From Protula sp. h YS-2021 (lineage: Eukaryota > Annelida > Polychaeta > Sabellida > Serpulidae), in contig OX457029.1 of NCBI GenBank assembly GCA_949752745.1, positions 8,719,511 through 8,783,510 of the forward strand: a stretch of 64,000 nt of DNA. Reading direction: 5' to 3'. Of the stretch, positions 55,301 to 64,000 are shown piece after piece. The notes under the pieces are model-generated. The model was not told where the DNA came from. It made no database searches and saw nothing but the letters and a program-made list of their open reading frames with translations. The position numbers were made by a program, and so were the translations under genes. Position 1 is the first letter of the stretch. Each line of letters begins with the position of its first letter.

Positions 55301-58101
55301 AGTTTTAGATTCCATTCATCAAGACAGTGTTCCACGAGTTGTATCCCTGGGATGGAACAGAAGAGAAAGACAGAATAACAGAACGAAAAAAAACGAAGAA
55401 AGAAAGAAAGAAAGAAGAGACAGACAGACAGGTAGAAAGACGGAAAGACGCAGAGAAGAAATCCCAACAGATACGGAATGCCGAGGCTAGAGCGATACCC
55501 TCCCCCCACCACCTCTCTCTCCCCCCCCCCCCGACACCATCCAGCTACTATCACCTCTCAATGCCATCCCTCAAAAGGTAACCCCTCGAAGACACTGCAT
55601 GTTCTCATGAAAAAACAGATCGATCTAAAAGTTACCATTTTCATGTTTTTATTTTTCAGATAAAAATATACTTATCAAAATGTCATACATCAATTGTGAC
55701 CATAATGTTTAAGAGATTTTGTAATGTACAATTTCATGGCAAAAATTGCTAGTTTTCTTGAAATCAACTCAAAAGCTGTCAAAATGTTAACAATACTATT
55801 GGGCTGACAATACAGGCGTCATTTTATAATGGAGACGGAAATCTATTTCATTAGGAAAGGTTTGTCTCGTTCTTGTCAGAATCAAACTGCTTTTTACAAT
55901 TTAAATTTTATATCATTATCAGTCGCCTTTTTGCTGTCTTGAACTGTCCATCTGTATTTAGGGCCATTTATTTGGAATGAAAACAAAAAAAAAATCGATA
56001 ACACTATATTTGTGATATATTATACTCTTTTCTCCAATACTCAGCTTGAAAATTTTAACTTAAATCTCTCTAAAATTGTATTTGCATTGCTCAGGGTAGA
56101 CAATTCCAATTTTAAGCCCTGGATCTGACAACGTAAATGATAAAAATAGAAGAATAACAAAAAAATCAATAAATGACAGACTAAGGTACTCTTCATAGAA
56201 AAAAATACTCACAAATACACAAATTGTACTCTCACCTTGTATATTTGATCTGAGTACTTGCAAATGCGAAAAGACAAGTTTAATTTAAAGGTCTTTCATG
56301 TAAGACGCTTGAGAAAATGCATTTGACTGTCATTGGTAGTATACACTAAACGAAGTTGATAAAAACAAATGATAGGCTCTTCGGTTTGCTGGCATAGTAA
56401 AAGTGTTTAGTATTTCGATAGAAATATTTTAAACTAGAAGCTCATTCCGCTAGCGTAATGTTAAACACTTGACAAAAATTAAAACTCAAAAATACTGGCT
56501 TCAATGGGTTATTTCTTGAATAATATATTGCAAACAACACAGCTTGAATACGTCTTATAAGCCGAGTAGTTGTTTTTTAGTTTCTGTTGACTTAAGGTTT
56601 TATTGACTGATCTAGCATACACAGTGAGAGCTCGCACAAAGCTCACTGAGCAACTGTGTGTGATGTTGCTTAAATGCTACGCATTAACTTGCAAAAACTA
56701 CACTCTTTTCACATGGCGTTTTAACAAAGAAAACGAAATCAAAGACGAAAATAAAAAGTGACATGCACATGTTCAGATCAAGCTCTTCATAAGTCCCAAG
56801 TTTCATGGTCGTAGGGCCCATAGTGTCAGAGAAGAAGAAGACACAAAAATTCGGAAAAAGTGTCAAGAAGAAAAAAAAAAGGACGAATTTCTCTCGCACA
56901 AATTCATATAACTCTTGCAAGCCAAAGGCTTGTCAAGTGTTAATAAATATTTCCGTTACAAGTTAGGAATTGAACAGAAAACACAGCCCGAAAGGGGTGG
57001 TGAGGGGGGGGGGGGGAGTTCGTGCACAGGGTTTCTTCACACGAACCACCGGTGATCCGCACTAACGCAGCATATGTATGTTAAACTATAATATACGCAT
57101 AGCACATTTAGCAGATATGTCGACATGAAATATTAATAAACAGGAAGAAAATGTTGACCTTTAAGTCAACGTTTTCGTAACTGGTTAATAATATCTTCAT
57201 GTTGGACCAAAATAAGTCAATTTATGCTTTTGTTACGTGACTTAACTTGCGTTACAAACAGCTGCAATATCCATTGCCTTTTGCGTTCCGGTCATCATTA
57301 AAAAATACTGACTTGGTAATCGACCAATCAAATTACAGCATTTCCCCAAACTGCCCACCACAAAAAATGTAGTTCAAGACTGTTTACATTACCGGTTACC
57401 AAGAACGTTGGGTTAATACTTGGGAATGAGGGAATGACTACTGTGACACGGGAATATAACCCATACAGCCCAAGACACCTCGCCCCAGACACACTGCTCC
57501 AGACACACCGCTCTAGACACACCGCTCAAGACACACCGCTCAAGACACCTAGCTCTAGACACACCGCTCTAGACACACCGCTCAAGACACACCGCTCAAG
57601 ACACCTCGCTCTACACACACCGTTAGAGACACACAGAGTCCATTCAAATCAAATCCCTTTACCGAGCGCTGCGAAATATCGCGCCTGGAATTTCGAAACC
57701 CTTTTTGCTCTGGCTTTGCTATGAAACTGGACACACCACACGACGATTCGTCCAGGCGAATTGCGTGCGCTATCTATACACAGTTTTAAGGTGCTATGAT
57801 TCTGAGGTCTATATTTCAAATATAATTAACGCGCTTCAAATGCCTTTGATAACGTATCTCCCACGATCTTCGTGATAAGAAATGGATCTATTTCACCCGT
57901 CATTTCATCGTAACTATAGAAAGCAATTAGCACTTAATTATGATAATCAAGCCCCCTTAGATAATGAATCAACTTACCCTGTTTGATGCTATCTGACAGA
58001 AACTGGGCTGGTAATCGTGGCTTACTGATGGGGGTGCTGCCTCCATAAGTCACCGAAAAGCACATAGGATGTGGCCCCATTCTTGTTTTAAAACTAGGCA
58101 T
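33124..58101 (-). CDS. ETS1/2: Ets1/Ets2-type transcription factor, complete spliced gene
   Basis: Minus strand; shared coding exons are 38177-38299, 36863-37063, 36411-36518, 36029-36121, 34813-35043, 34319-34440, 33922-34084 and 33124-33467, preceded by either 52944-53082 or 57978-58101. All junctions are GT/AG and every phase agrees, giving 507 or 502 residues against about 440-470 in vertebrate ETS1/ETS2. Domain order (507 form): PPLTP ERK site with Thr58; Pointed/SAM domain about 88-154; Ser/Asn/His/Pro-rich middle 155-390; ALAGYSG linker; ETS domain about 395-486; C-terminal inhibitory-module remnant YTPEEL. The protein would bind GGAA sites in the nucleus and be switched by MAP kinase docking and phosphorylation, as known for Ets1/2 and Drosophila Pointed. 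The gene spans at least 25 kb, mostly first introns. Confidence 0.95.
33922..34084 (-). CDS. ETS1/2: Ets1/2 exon: linker ending AAALAGYSG
   Basis: 54 codons plus one base between acceptor GTGTGTAG|GAATGG and donor TACTCAG|GTCAGT. It encodes [15 protein letters not shown], a His/Pro-rich stretch and [11 protein letters not shown], matching the vertebrate IPAAALAGYTG that immediately precedes the ETS domain and belongs to the autoinhibitory module. The phase-1 junction rebuilds Gly394. Confidence 0.93.
34319..34440 (-). CDS. ETS1/2: Ets1/2 exon: Pro/Thr-rich linker
   Basis: Acceptor CTCTCCAG|GGCCAT, donor CCACAG|GTCAGT. Two bases complete Gly299, then 40 codons: [20 protein letters not shown] and a Thr/His-rich end. 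[10 protein letters not shown] offers Thr/Ser-Pro sites (possible MAPK or CDK targets, inference). Low conservation outside close relatives is expected. Confidence 0.88.
34813..35043 (-). CDS. ETS1/2: Ets1/2 exon: middle region
   Basis: Acceptor TTGGTACAG|GTTCTT, donor AATAGTG|GTAAGT; 76 codons plus split codons at both ends. The reading frame includes [37 protein letters not shown] and [14 protein letters not shown]. It is acidic and His-rich without a known fold, like the transactivation region of Ets1/2. A donor with perfect GTAAGT ends it. Confidence 0.9.
35745..35990. repeat. (TC)n polypyrimidine tract in an Ets1/2 intron
   Basis: About 245 bp of TCTCTC/TCCCTC and CTAACTCTCACTC units. 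On the transcribed strand it is a GA-rich purine tract starting about 40 bp after the donor of the exon at 36029-36121. Confidence 0.9.
36029..36121 (-). CDS. ETS1/2: Ets1/2 exon: Asn/Ser-rich segment
   Basis: Acceptor CACTGCCAG|GTGCGC, donor CTTGTG|GTAAGA; 30 codons plus split codons at both ends. It reads [18 protein letters not shown] then [10 protein letters not shown]. The Asn-run suggests microsatellite-like expansion within coding sequence. The length (multiple of three, same phase both ends) means it could be skipped without shifting the frame. Confidence 0.85.
36411..36518 (-). CDS. ETS1/2: Ets1/2 exon: segment after Pointed domain
   Basis: Acceptor GTCTGACAG|AGGTGG, donor CCGTCTT|GTAAGT; 35 codons plus split codons. 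It reads [16 protein letters not shown] then [17 protein letters not shown], directly after ILQKE of the Pointed domain. The length is a multiple of three with identical end phases, so this exon too could be skipped in frame. Confidence 0.88.
36565..36665. repeat. 47-bp two-unit tandem repeat in an Ets1/2 intron
   Basis: AGCATCAGG(T/C)G...AACCA(T/C)ATG(A/G)(A/G)CATCCAAA(T/C)AC recurs at 36571 and 36618, with a partial third unit. Confidence 0.7.
36863..37063 (-). CDS. ETS1/2: Ets1/2 exon: Pointed (PNT/SAM) domain
   Basis: Acceptor CCGTTTCAG|ATCCAG, donor AAAAAG|GTATTT; 66 codons plus split codons. It encodes [50 protein letters not shown] and [16 protein letters not shown], aligning end to end with the Ets1/Ets2 Pointed domain (DP.QW.E..V..W..WA..EFSL...[15 protein letters not shown]). 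In known members this helical domain docks ERK2 and coactivators next to the phosphorylated Thr in the preceding exon. Confidence 0.97.
37160..37255. repeat. TGATTGATTTCNTC short tandem repeat
   Basis: Six to seven units of about 14 bp containing (C/T)TGATTGATTTC or CATTGATTTCA, within the intron upstream of the Pointed exon. Confidence 0.7.
38177..38299 (-). CDS. ETS1/2: Ets1/2 exon: ERK-site exon (first shared coding exon)
   Basis: Acceptor CTCGTTGCAG|AATTTA, donor CCTCGTG|GTAAGC; 40 codons plus split codons. It encodes [26 protein letters not shown] then [17 protein letters not shown] corresponds to the ERK phosphoacceptor motif around Thr38 of human ETS1 (PLLTP), and VSQALLASF...KEQ.RL.IPRD matches the flanking helix. 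There is no in-frame ATG, so an upstream first exon is required. The entering two bases AA need a preceding G for Glu. Confidence 0.96.
38300..52943. other. Ets1/2 first intron, 14.6 kb
   Basis: No further exon was recognised. Contents seen: C/G runs (39230, 39600, 39830, 44620, 45280, 45545, 45780), a 38-base poly-A (40272-40309), a CA-rich stretch (44020-44095), poly-T (46572), poly-A (47132) and the 20-bp repeat at 48215-48355. Plus-strand frames near 45038-45370 and 51034-51333 lack domains. Confidence 0.5.
48215..48355. repeat. 20-bp tandem repeat GGTTTTTGGAGTTCGGT(C/T)A
   Basis: About seven units of 19-20 bp with variants (TAGAATTCAGTTAGGTTTT, AAGAGCTCGGTTAGGTTTT). Confidence 0.85.
52944..53082 (-). 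CDS. ETS1/2: Ets1/2 alternative first coding exon, proximal (isoform b)
   Basis: ATG at 53082 is preceded two codons upstream by an in-frame TGA, so it is the first possible start in this frame. 46 codons follow, then CCGTTGG|GTAAGT, a strong phase-1 donor that joins the ERK-site exon to give Glu47. The sequence [20 protein letters not shown] is acidic, followed by DSGIGM and the Cys cluster CFECCLC. The upstream stop excludes use as an internal exon of the distal first exon's reading frame. It is too short to be seen in an ORF scan; support is splice phase, donor quality and stop placement, without homology recognised by me. Confidence 0.72.
56461..56943 (+). mobile_element. TTAA-flanked MITE, copy C (483 bp)
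   Basis: It runs from TTAA-ACACTTGACAA to TTGTCAAGTG-TTAA in the same orientation as copy A, with an internal deletion of about 150 bp. Inverted frame [17 protein letters not shown] corresponds to the short frame of the other copies. It lies in the Ets1/2 first intron for the distal transcript. Confidence 0.75.
57470..57635. repeat. 14-bp minisatellite GACACACCGCTCNA
   Basis: About 12 units (GACACACCGCTCAA, GACACACCGCTCTA, GACACCTAGCTCTA). It lies about 340 bp inside the intron after the distal Ets1/2 first exon. Confidence 0.85.
57978..58101 (-). CDS. ETS1/2: Ets1/2 alternative first coding exon, distal (isoform a)
   Basis: ATG at 58101 follows an in-frame TAA six codons earlier. 41 codons end in AAACAGG|GTAAGT, a strong phase-1 donor that fits the ERK-site exon. 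It reads [17 protein letters not shown], then [17 protein letters not shown] and LSDSIKQ; joining adds Glu to make IKQE, a SUMO-acceptor consensus 10 residues before the ERK-site PLTP. A second ATG at codon 8 may be used instead. Identity as an Ets exon rests on phase, donor and the motif, not on recognised homology. Confidence 0.72.
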
Positions 58102-61100
58102 AAGAAGATTTGTGTTTTACCGAATTATATGTTCTTCATAGTCATATAGTGTTCTTCTTCTTTTTTAAATGTCGCCGTTACGTGGATTTTTTAAATTCAG
58201 TAGTTATATCAGCTGTTGATAGTTCGATCAGCTGTTTGTAGTTAGATCAGCTGTTGGTAGTTGGATCAGTTGAAAATTAGGAAATTTCAATGTGAAACTA
58301 AGAAAAAACTGTTCATATGCCGTGGGTTTATTCTAGTCCAGTCGCAATTCATTAAAAATTGTCAGTAACACTGCTGTTCTAGTTTGCCATCCACCTGATT
58401 TAGTTTATAATTGGCTTGGCTCCGTTCTGTTGTGGTTACTGCAGGTTGATTTGACCCAGAAGTTTGCTTACTTTCTGCTCGTTTAACAACCAACAACACC
58501 TTTTTCAGTCTCGTTGATGTGCATATCAGCATTAACATTTGCTTCGAATTTCGAAGAAAAAAAGGCCCTGCTGCATTTCACTGCTATTAAATAGTGCCTG
58601 TATATTTTTTTAAAGTTTCAGACCATAGCACAGAGTCAACAACTTTATTTGCTGCATAAAACATTAATGTCCAGAAAGTGTTGTAATACGAGGAATCGCA
58701 TTCTAACCCTTTCTCTTAGTAACCCACAGAACAATTTTTACACCTAATCTATCTGAATGAAAAATATACAACATTCTCTTATCGCTCCTCCCACGAATCA
58801 CTAATCCAGTTGCGATATTAATTCATCTATTTTTTTGCGGCTTTCTGTCTGAGCCAGCGTTTTCCTCATAATAATTTCATCACAATCAGCGACGTTGAAT
58901 TACTTAATTTCGCGATACGCTTGAGTTACTTAATAGTTGAGTAGATTATTATTTTCTTCTTCTCTTTTTTTTCTCTCGCGTATAAGCATCCCCAAATAGA
59001 TGTATACCACTATGCCTTCCACACTTTCTGCTTCCACAAACACTGAACAAGCCTCGTGCAAGCAGCTTTTTTTTTTCATTCACAACGAAAAGTCACGTGA
59101 TACCAATGGTTTCGTTTGCATATTTATGAATGAAGAAAAACGAGGGCCAATGAAAACAAAGATTTTAGCGGGGCGGGATTTTTCTCGAATACATTTGTTA
59201 TTGGCCACATTGCCACACTGATTTCAGCAACCAGCATCTTCCCTCCCCCCCCCCCCCCCACCCCCAACCCTCCCACCTTCGCCTTGTTTTTGATAGGGGT
59301 ATTCTGCTGCCATTTTGGCTGTTTGGCACGATAAAGGGATGTCATTATGAGACAGATATGAATTTGCTTGCTCAAGCAATTATCTCATTTTGAACATTAT
59401 GTGCACTATTCCATCAACAAAATGTGGTGAAAATATTTCGAAAATTGAGAGGGTTAACCCTTTTTCTTCTGTCAAAAAAGCAAGTCAAAATCATATCAAC
59501 ATAACTATTTTCACAACAAATAATAAATTTATTGACAATTTTCATCCATTACAGATATGAAATTAGTAATCTTAAGCAATAGTAACAAAATATAGCGCTT
59601 TAATAATTCTCTTAATCCTCCTCTTTCCTTCCTCTGTCTCTTTTCTTCATTTCTATGATTTTGCGGCTTGTTCATCCCTTTTTTATTCATTTTTCACTTT
59701 CTTTCTATATCTCTCTCCTTTTTGTTTTGACTGGCTCTTCGGAAAGGTTGGGGGGGGGGGGGGGTACTGCGGGTTTCCGCACTCGTATGTTGGTTTGATC
59801 CTAATGCCTTTTTTTCGTACCAGTTTAAGAAAGTTATGGCTTACAACATAATATTCACAACGTGATATTCACCATAACAGCTCTCTTTTATTATTTTCGT
59901 TTTTTTTTTTTACATTATAAAATTTAACTTTCTGTACTTCTTCAATTCAAACCCTACATCTTAATAACATATAAAAAACGTTATATTCAATCAGACCCCT
60001 TTGGTTTTTATCAATTATGATCGTGAAACACTTTTCTTTGTATTTCCCATGGCGAATGTTTAGAGTTTTCATAAGCAAAATTTTAAAAAAATGAAGTAGT
60101 TTTTAATTAAGATGAAGGAGTGCTATAATATACACACAGCATTGTACACTGCTGAAAAAAAGCGCGTATATCGATTTGCCTGGGGCGCACATCGCTCATC
60201 TGTGGTCATTTTTAGACCCATAAATGATAATGAGAGAGCGCTGCCCTATGCATGAAATAAGATGCAGCAACACATAAAAGTAGTAACGTCAATATAATGC
60301 CTGTAATTGTGCACTTGCGTGAAAGTCATAAAATTTGTTTAAAATATGTTAAGGTGACAAACAACTCGTTCGTTCCTCTAATAAACATGCAGTCATTTTC
60401 AATGAAGTACAAACTATTTAATAAGCCCCTTTGTCAAAATGCAAAACAGGTCGAGTCTTCAAAAATCTTAAGCATCAGGTCTTTTTTTCTGTCTGCATCA
60501 ACGCCTGTCTTCACAAAAGAATCCGATACATATTTGAAAATATTTTGTGTGGCATATACTCATGCCTAAATTTCTATCCAAGAAATCAACGCACCATAGA
60601 GCCAAAAGGTATATGAAGATATATCACGAAAAAAAAAAACGACGGTGATATTTATTTCTACCCATTTCAAATTTATATGATTTTTCAAACTCCACAGTTT
60701 CTTGATTACAATGTCAGGGGATAATCTGTTTTCAAGAGTAAAATACGGAAATTACAATACCTATCATTGTGAACGGATGGCACTTCCAAGCAGACAAACT
60801 ACTCACGTTGATATGTTAATGCGACGTCACTACTTTGAACGGCACCGTTTCAACGTCAGAAAGCGACCAATTGAATGCTGGGAAATTTCCACACAGCTGA
60901 GTCACGTTCCATTTTGTTCAAAGAAACCGTCCTACAGGCACCACCATTTCTACTTGACCACCAGTGGTGAAAGACCTTCATACTGACATAAAAATCTACA
61001 CTTTTCCTCACCAGTACTTAACATTCTCATGTGTCCTTTGACGCCAATTTTATTTTATTTATTTAGTCGTAATTCATCAATGTTACGTAATTTTAAAACA

Positions 61101-61143
<43 letters not shown>

Positions 61144-61211
61144 TTTGTTTGGTAAGATTCGATTTAGCCTAAATGTTATTTCCAAAAAAGAAGATTCTAA
61201 AGTGAACTTAC
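58102..61211. other. Upstream of Ets1/2; no coding exon recognised
   Basis: Near 58200-58265 a short ATCAGCTGTT(G/T)GTAGTT repeat (three to four units) gives clustered CAGCTG boxes. Poly-C at 59245 and poly-G at 59750 are present. The frames at 60297-60569 and 60702-60986 lack domains. Confidence 0.4.
61101..61141. repeat. (AAT)n microsatellite
   Basis: About 13 ATA/AAT triplets, just beyond the candidate untranslated exon on the minus strand. Confidence 0.9.
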
Positions 61212-61276
61212 TGGAAGATGGCAGCGCTGGAATTGGCCGTCGTTGTCGGTGGCGAATTAAGCAACAAGTATTTATA
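61212..61276 (-). promoter_or_regulatory. Candidate TATA box and untranslated first exon
   Basis: On the minus strand TATAAATA (61276-61269) is followed about 60 bp later by CATCTTCCA|GTAAGTT (donor GT at 61211-61210), with GCCGATT-free, GC-richer sequence between. This could be a core promoter and short 5' exon feeding the Ets1/2 gene. Nothing proves transcription, and a TATA-like box in AT-rich DNA is not rare. Confidence 0.25.
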
Positions 61277-62075
61277 CCACCTTGACTTTGTTCAAAAGCG
61301 GAAATAACTTCCTCCAAAATGTAATAACCGAAATGCTGTAAATGCTAAATTTAATAACGCCACTGGGTGAAATTGCATATTATTGAAAAGGGTGAAGGTA
61401 TTATTGAAAACTTGGCTCTATATTTCATTAAGCTTTTTCAATCATCTGTACTTTATTACAATAACAGTGCTGTGTTTTAACGCAACAATTCGGAATAATT
61501 GCTTTCGTTTTGAACAAGAAAATAATTATTCCATGCGGGATCTTCTCAAAACTTGAGTATCTTAGTCACTAGAAGTCGATATGGCCTTTTGATTACCTGT
61601 GTGTGTAGCAAAAAAAAAATCAGAATAGCCCTTGGAGAACGTACCGGACACAGTCTTGAATTTTACTGAACACTAGTAAATTTCATTTGTTTCTTTTTTT
61701 GTATTTTCAGATTGTTCTGTTCGAAAAACTATATTTTTTTCTCATATTTTGTATAATTTAAAAATATGGTTATATTTGCTTTCCAAATAAGGCGAATTTT
61801 CGCTGTAAAAAATAAACAATATTCTATTTCAAAGAATGTTATTATTTAGAGGTAAAAAAACTGGGCATTTACCAGTTTAGTCACACACCTCTTTGCGCTC
61901 AATTTCATTTCATCAATATAACAGTGTTACGACCTAAATTGACGTGAAAATCGACTGTCCAAGTGCTTGCTACCAGGCGTTGTGGAAAATCGTGTTCACT
62001 AACCCTCACTAACCAGTATGCCAATGACAAAGCCACATAAAATGTGTTTGAGTCGCAATTTAAAACTGTAAGCCG

Positions 62076-62195
62076 TTTGTATGTCAGGGACCGTGTGCAT
62101 GTCAGGGACCGTGTATATGTCAGGGACCATTTGCATGTCAGGGAACGTGTGTATATCAGGGACCGTGTGTATGTCAGGGACCGTTTGCCAGTGGC
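62076..62195. repeat. 18-bp minisatellite GTATGTCAGGGACCGTGT
   Basis: Six to seven units of 18 bp. Open frames across it (VRDRV/TRSLT-type) are artefacts. Confidence 0.85.
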
Positions 62196-62514
62196 CCCAG
62201 TTTTTACTTGGATGTTAGGTGTCCGGTTTTGACTTCTCCCTTTACGCGTTGACGACTTGCGAGCTGCATTGACCAACGCAACACCACTAACTACTGCCGA
62301 ATTGTTGGTAGTTAATTATGCAAAATCGGCTATTTGTTGCCAAATGGTCACAACCGCCACACTCCCAGCCCCCCCCCTCCCTCCGGAAGCAATTTGGAAA
62401 ATCCTAGATTCAGCTTTTACTATATTTAACAACAAAAACAAATAGATAAACAAACAAAACTTACTGTTCCCGTATGCCCTGCGTCCCATTTTTACCCGGT
62501 AACTTTGATACATG

Positions 62515-62600
62515 CATGAATATCCTATGTGACCAGAATATCCCACGTGACCTGAATATCCCATGTGACCAGAATATCCCATGTGACTAGAATATCCGGA
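62515..62600. repeat. 18-bp minisatellite CCATGTGACCAGAATATC
   Basis: Four to five units of 18 bp; the GYSGHMGYS frame on the minus strand is an artefact. Confidence 0.85.
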
Positions 62601-62649
62601 TCCTTTTAACTGGTTATTTGAAGAACACGCATTAAAAATTGCCATTATG

Positions 62650-64000
62650 TTGCCAATTCGTTTTATTTGTTAAATTTCAACTTATGCATAATGATAAAAT
62701 TTCTGTCACTGACGCAACTATCCAAGCAAAATTCTTCACGAATAAAACATCGCCAAGTTGCTGAATGAAATAAACTGTCGAAGATCTTCCTCCAATGTAC
62801 TGTCTTATTCTGTATATTCCACGTGTGGACACAGAAACTGCGTAGTAGGTCAAAATATCGGAGCCACCTATGCGTGCGAGTTCGCTGAGACTTCCGGTTT
62901 CGTAAAAGAGAACAGAGCAACCTCTTTTTCGTCAAGTGCGTAATCACACAATATATTCGCTATTATCATCAGGTTCTAATCTCCAAAACAGGACAATAGC
63001 GTCCCACATAGGGTTTCTGTACTAGGTCTTGGGATGGAATTTCAAAGCGAATGAAAAAAAAAAGATAAATATGATTTTTTTCTGTTTTATCTCTCGTGCT
63101 TCTGTGCTTCGTACACTACCGAGCTGTGATTTGTTATTTGTTGAAATTCAGCATGTTCAAATTTAAAGGCAAATAATTTTAATGATATAATTTTGGAAAT
63201 ATTCATTTTAAGTCTGCAGCAATACTTCCGCAACGAAGGGGAGAACGATTTGATAAGCTCAAAGGCCGATCTAGCCGGAGGTGGGGTGTACAGTGCTGCT
63301 CCCCCTCCCCCCTCCCCCATCTATTGACCAATTTGAAAGAGAATCTTTCGCGGAAATATGCTCCACCGCTTTAAGGCCACTTCCCCCTCCCCACTCTTCT
63401 ACCCCTCTCATCGCGAAAACTGGATCCATGCAGATAGCTTTCCAGAGGATAAGTAGCCTGAGACTCATTTTACAGATCCACATTTGATATAAATGATCAG
63501 AAATTTTTATTTATTTTCGTGTGTCATGAGATGCAGATGAAATGGGTTCATTTATTGTGTGACTCTAAGATAAGTCTTATCTGAAGGAAGTCTGAATAAA
63601 CCGATAAAAAAAAGAGACCACTAACGATTTCTCATTATTTCACTCCATTGTTATATGAGTAAGCTTGATTTGGGTGGGGCTTTTAAGATATCCTATTTAC
63701 AACAGGACAGCCAACAAAAATATTTCAATAAACACATGGTAGTTGCTGAAATAATAATTAAAAACAAAACCAGCAAACATTTACAAGAAGTGATGAGTTA
63801 TAAATATCGAAATAACGACAGTAAAATTTGAACTAAATCTGTATATAAATCAACAGGTAACTTTGGTTGGCATTGAGATAAACTTGATTCCAATTGGTTA
63901 ATAAATTATGTTAGGTTTCATTTTTAACCTACAATCCAATCGCTTCGTCTTACTACAAAAAGAGACGGAGAGAGAGAGAGCGAGAAAAAATATGAAAACT
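62650..64000. other. No gene recognised
   Basis: Frames at 62663-62947 and 63087-63487 show no domain. Only a short GA repeat at the very end (63968-63985) was noted. Confidence 0.4.

Larger units (their letters stand above)
53083..57977. other. Region between the two Ets1/2 first exons
   Basis: If the proximal exon has its own promoter it should lie just above 53082 here; no TATA box is evident. Contents: C-run near 53620, AT-rich sequence, a TGTAATGC triplication near 55170, C-run near 55520, MITE copy C and the 57470-57630 minisatellite. No other exon was recognised. Confidence 0.4.

Overview
This is a eukaryotic, AT-rich, repeat-laden genomic window with long introns, GT/AG splice junctions, microsatellites, long poly-C/poly-G runs and one assembly gap (N run at 12254-12453). 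The gene content and repeat style (intergenic elements ending in GACGGACAGAC...CACGGGGGATAA, and TCAAGGTCA-rich repeats) suggest a lophotrochozoan, most likely a mollusc. The species cannot be named from the sequence. Real coding sequence lies in short spliced exons, so few long reading frames belong to genes.

Two conserved host genes were reconstructed exon by exon, both on the minus strand. (1) XRCC1, the DNA single-strand-break repair scaffold, is partial. Five consecutive coding exons (16168-16260, 14444-14548, 13735-13893, 12980-13060, 12619-12721) encode the N-terminal domain and the start of the linker. The first exon was not found, and the BRCT-domain exons are missing, probably beyond the window's left edge. 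(2) An Ets1/Ets2-type transcription factor appears complete. Eight shared exons (33124-38299) encode the ERK-site motif PPLTP, a Pointed (PNT/SAM) domain, a low-complexity middle and a C-terminal ETS DNA-binding domain. They can be joined to either of two phase-compatible alternative first coding exons (52944-53082 or 57978-58101), giving predicted proteins of 507 or 502 residues. Only the distal first exon creates a SUMO-type motif (IKQE), and it does so exactly across the splice junction.

Layout. 1-682: end of a Ty3/gypsy-like LTR retrotransposon (gag, primer-binding site, LTR; minus). 683-11600: no host gene recognised; a chain of tandem repeats and TIR/foldback elements, including a clean 1,274-bp element with 4-bp target duplication (5198-6471), nuclear-receptor-site-rich repeats (8456-9500), an array of perfect ETS and CRE motifs (10406-10663) and a GTTCAAC minisatellite. 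11633-12253: acidic C2H2-finger ORF running into the gap. 12619-16260: XRCC1 exons, with a minisatellite abutting one splice acceptor and a 1-kb TIR element in an intron. 16300-33000: no further host exon recognised; minisatellites, MITEs and two LINE relics. 33124-58101: the Ets gene. 58102-64000: upstream of Ets, with a possible TATA/untranslated first exon near 61.2 kb.

The most interesting items are the switch between alternative Ets first exons, the XRCC1 intron minisatellite made of AG-free acceptor-like units, and the ETS-CRE composite array.
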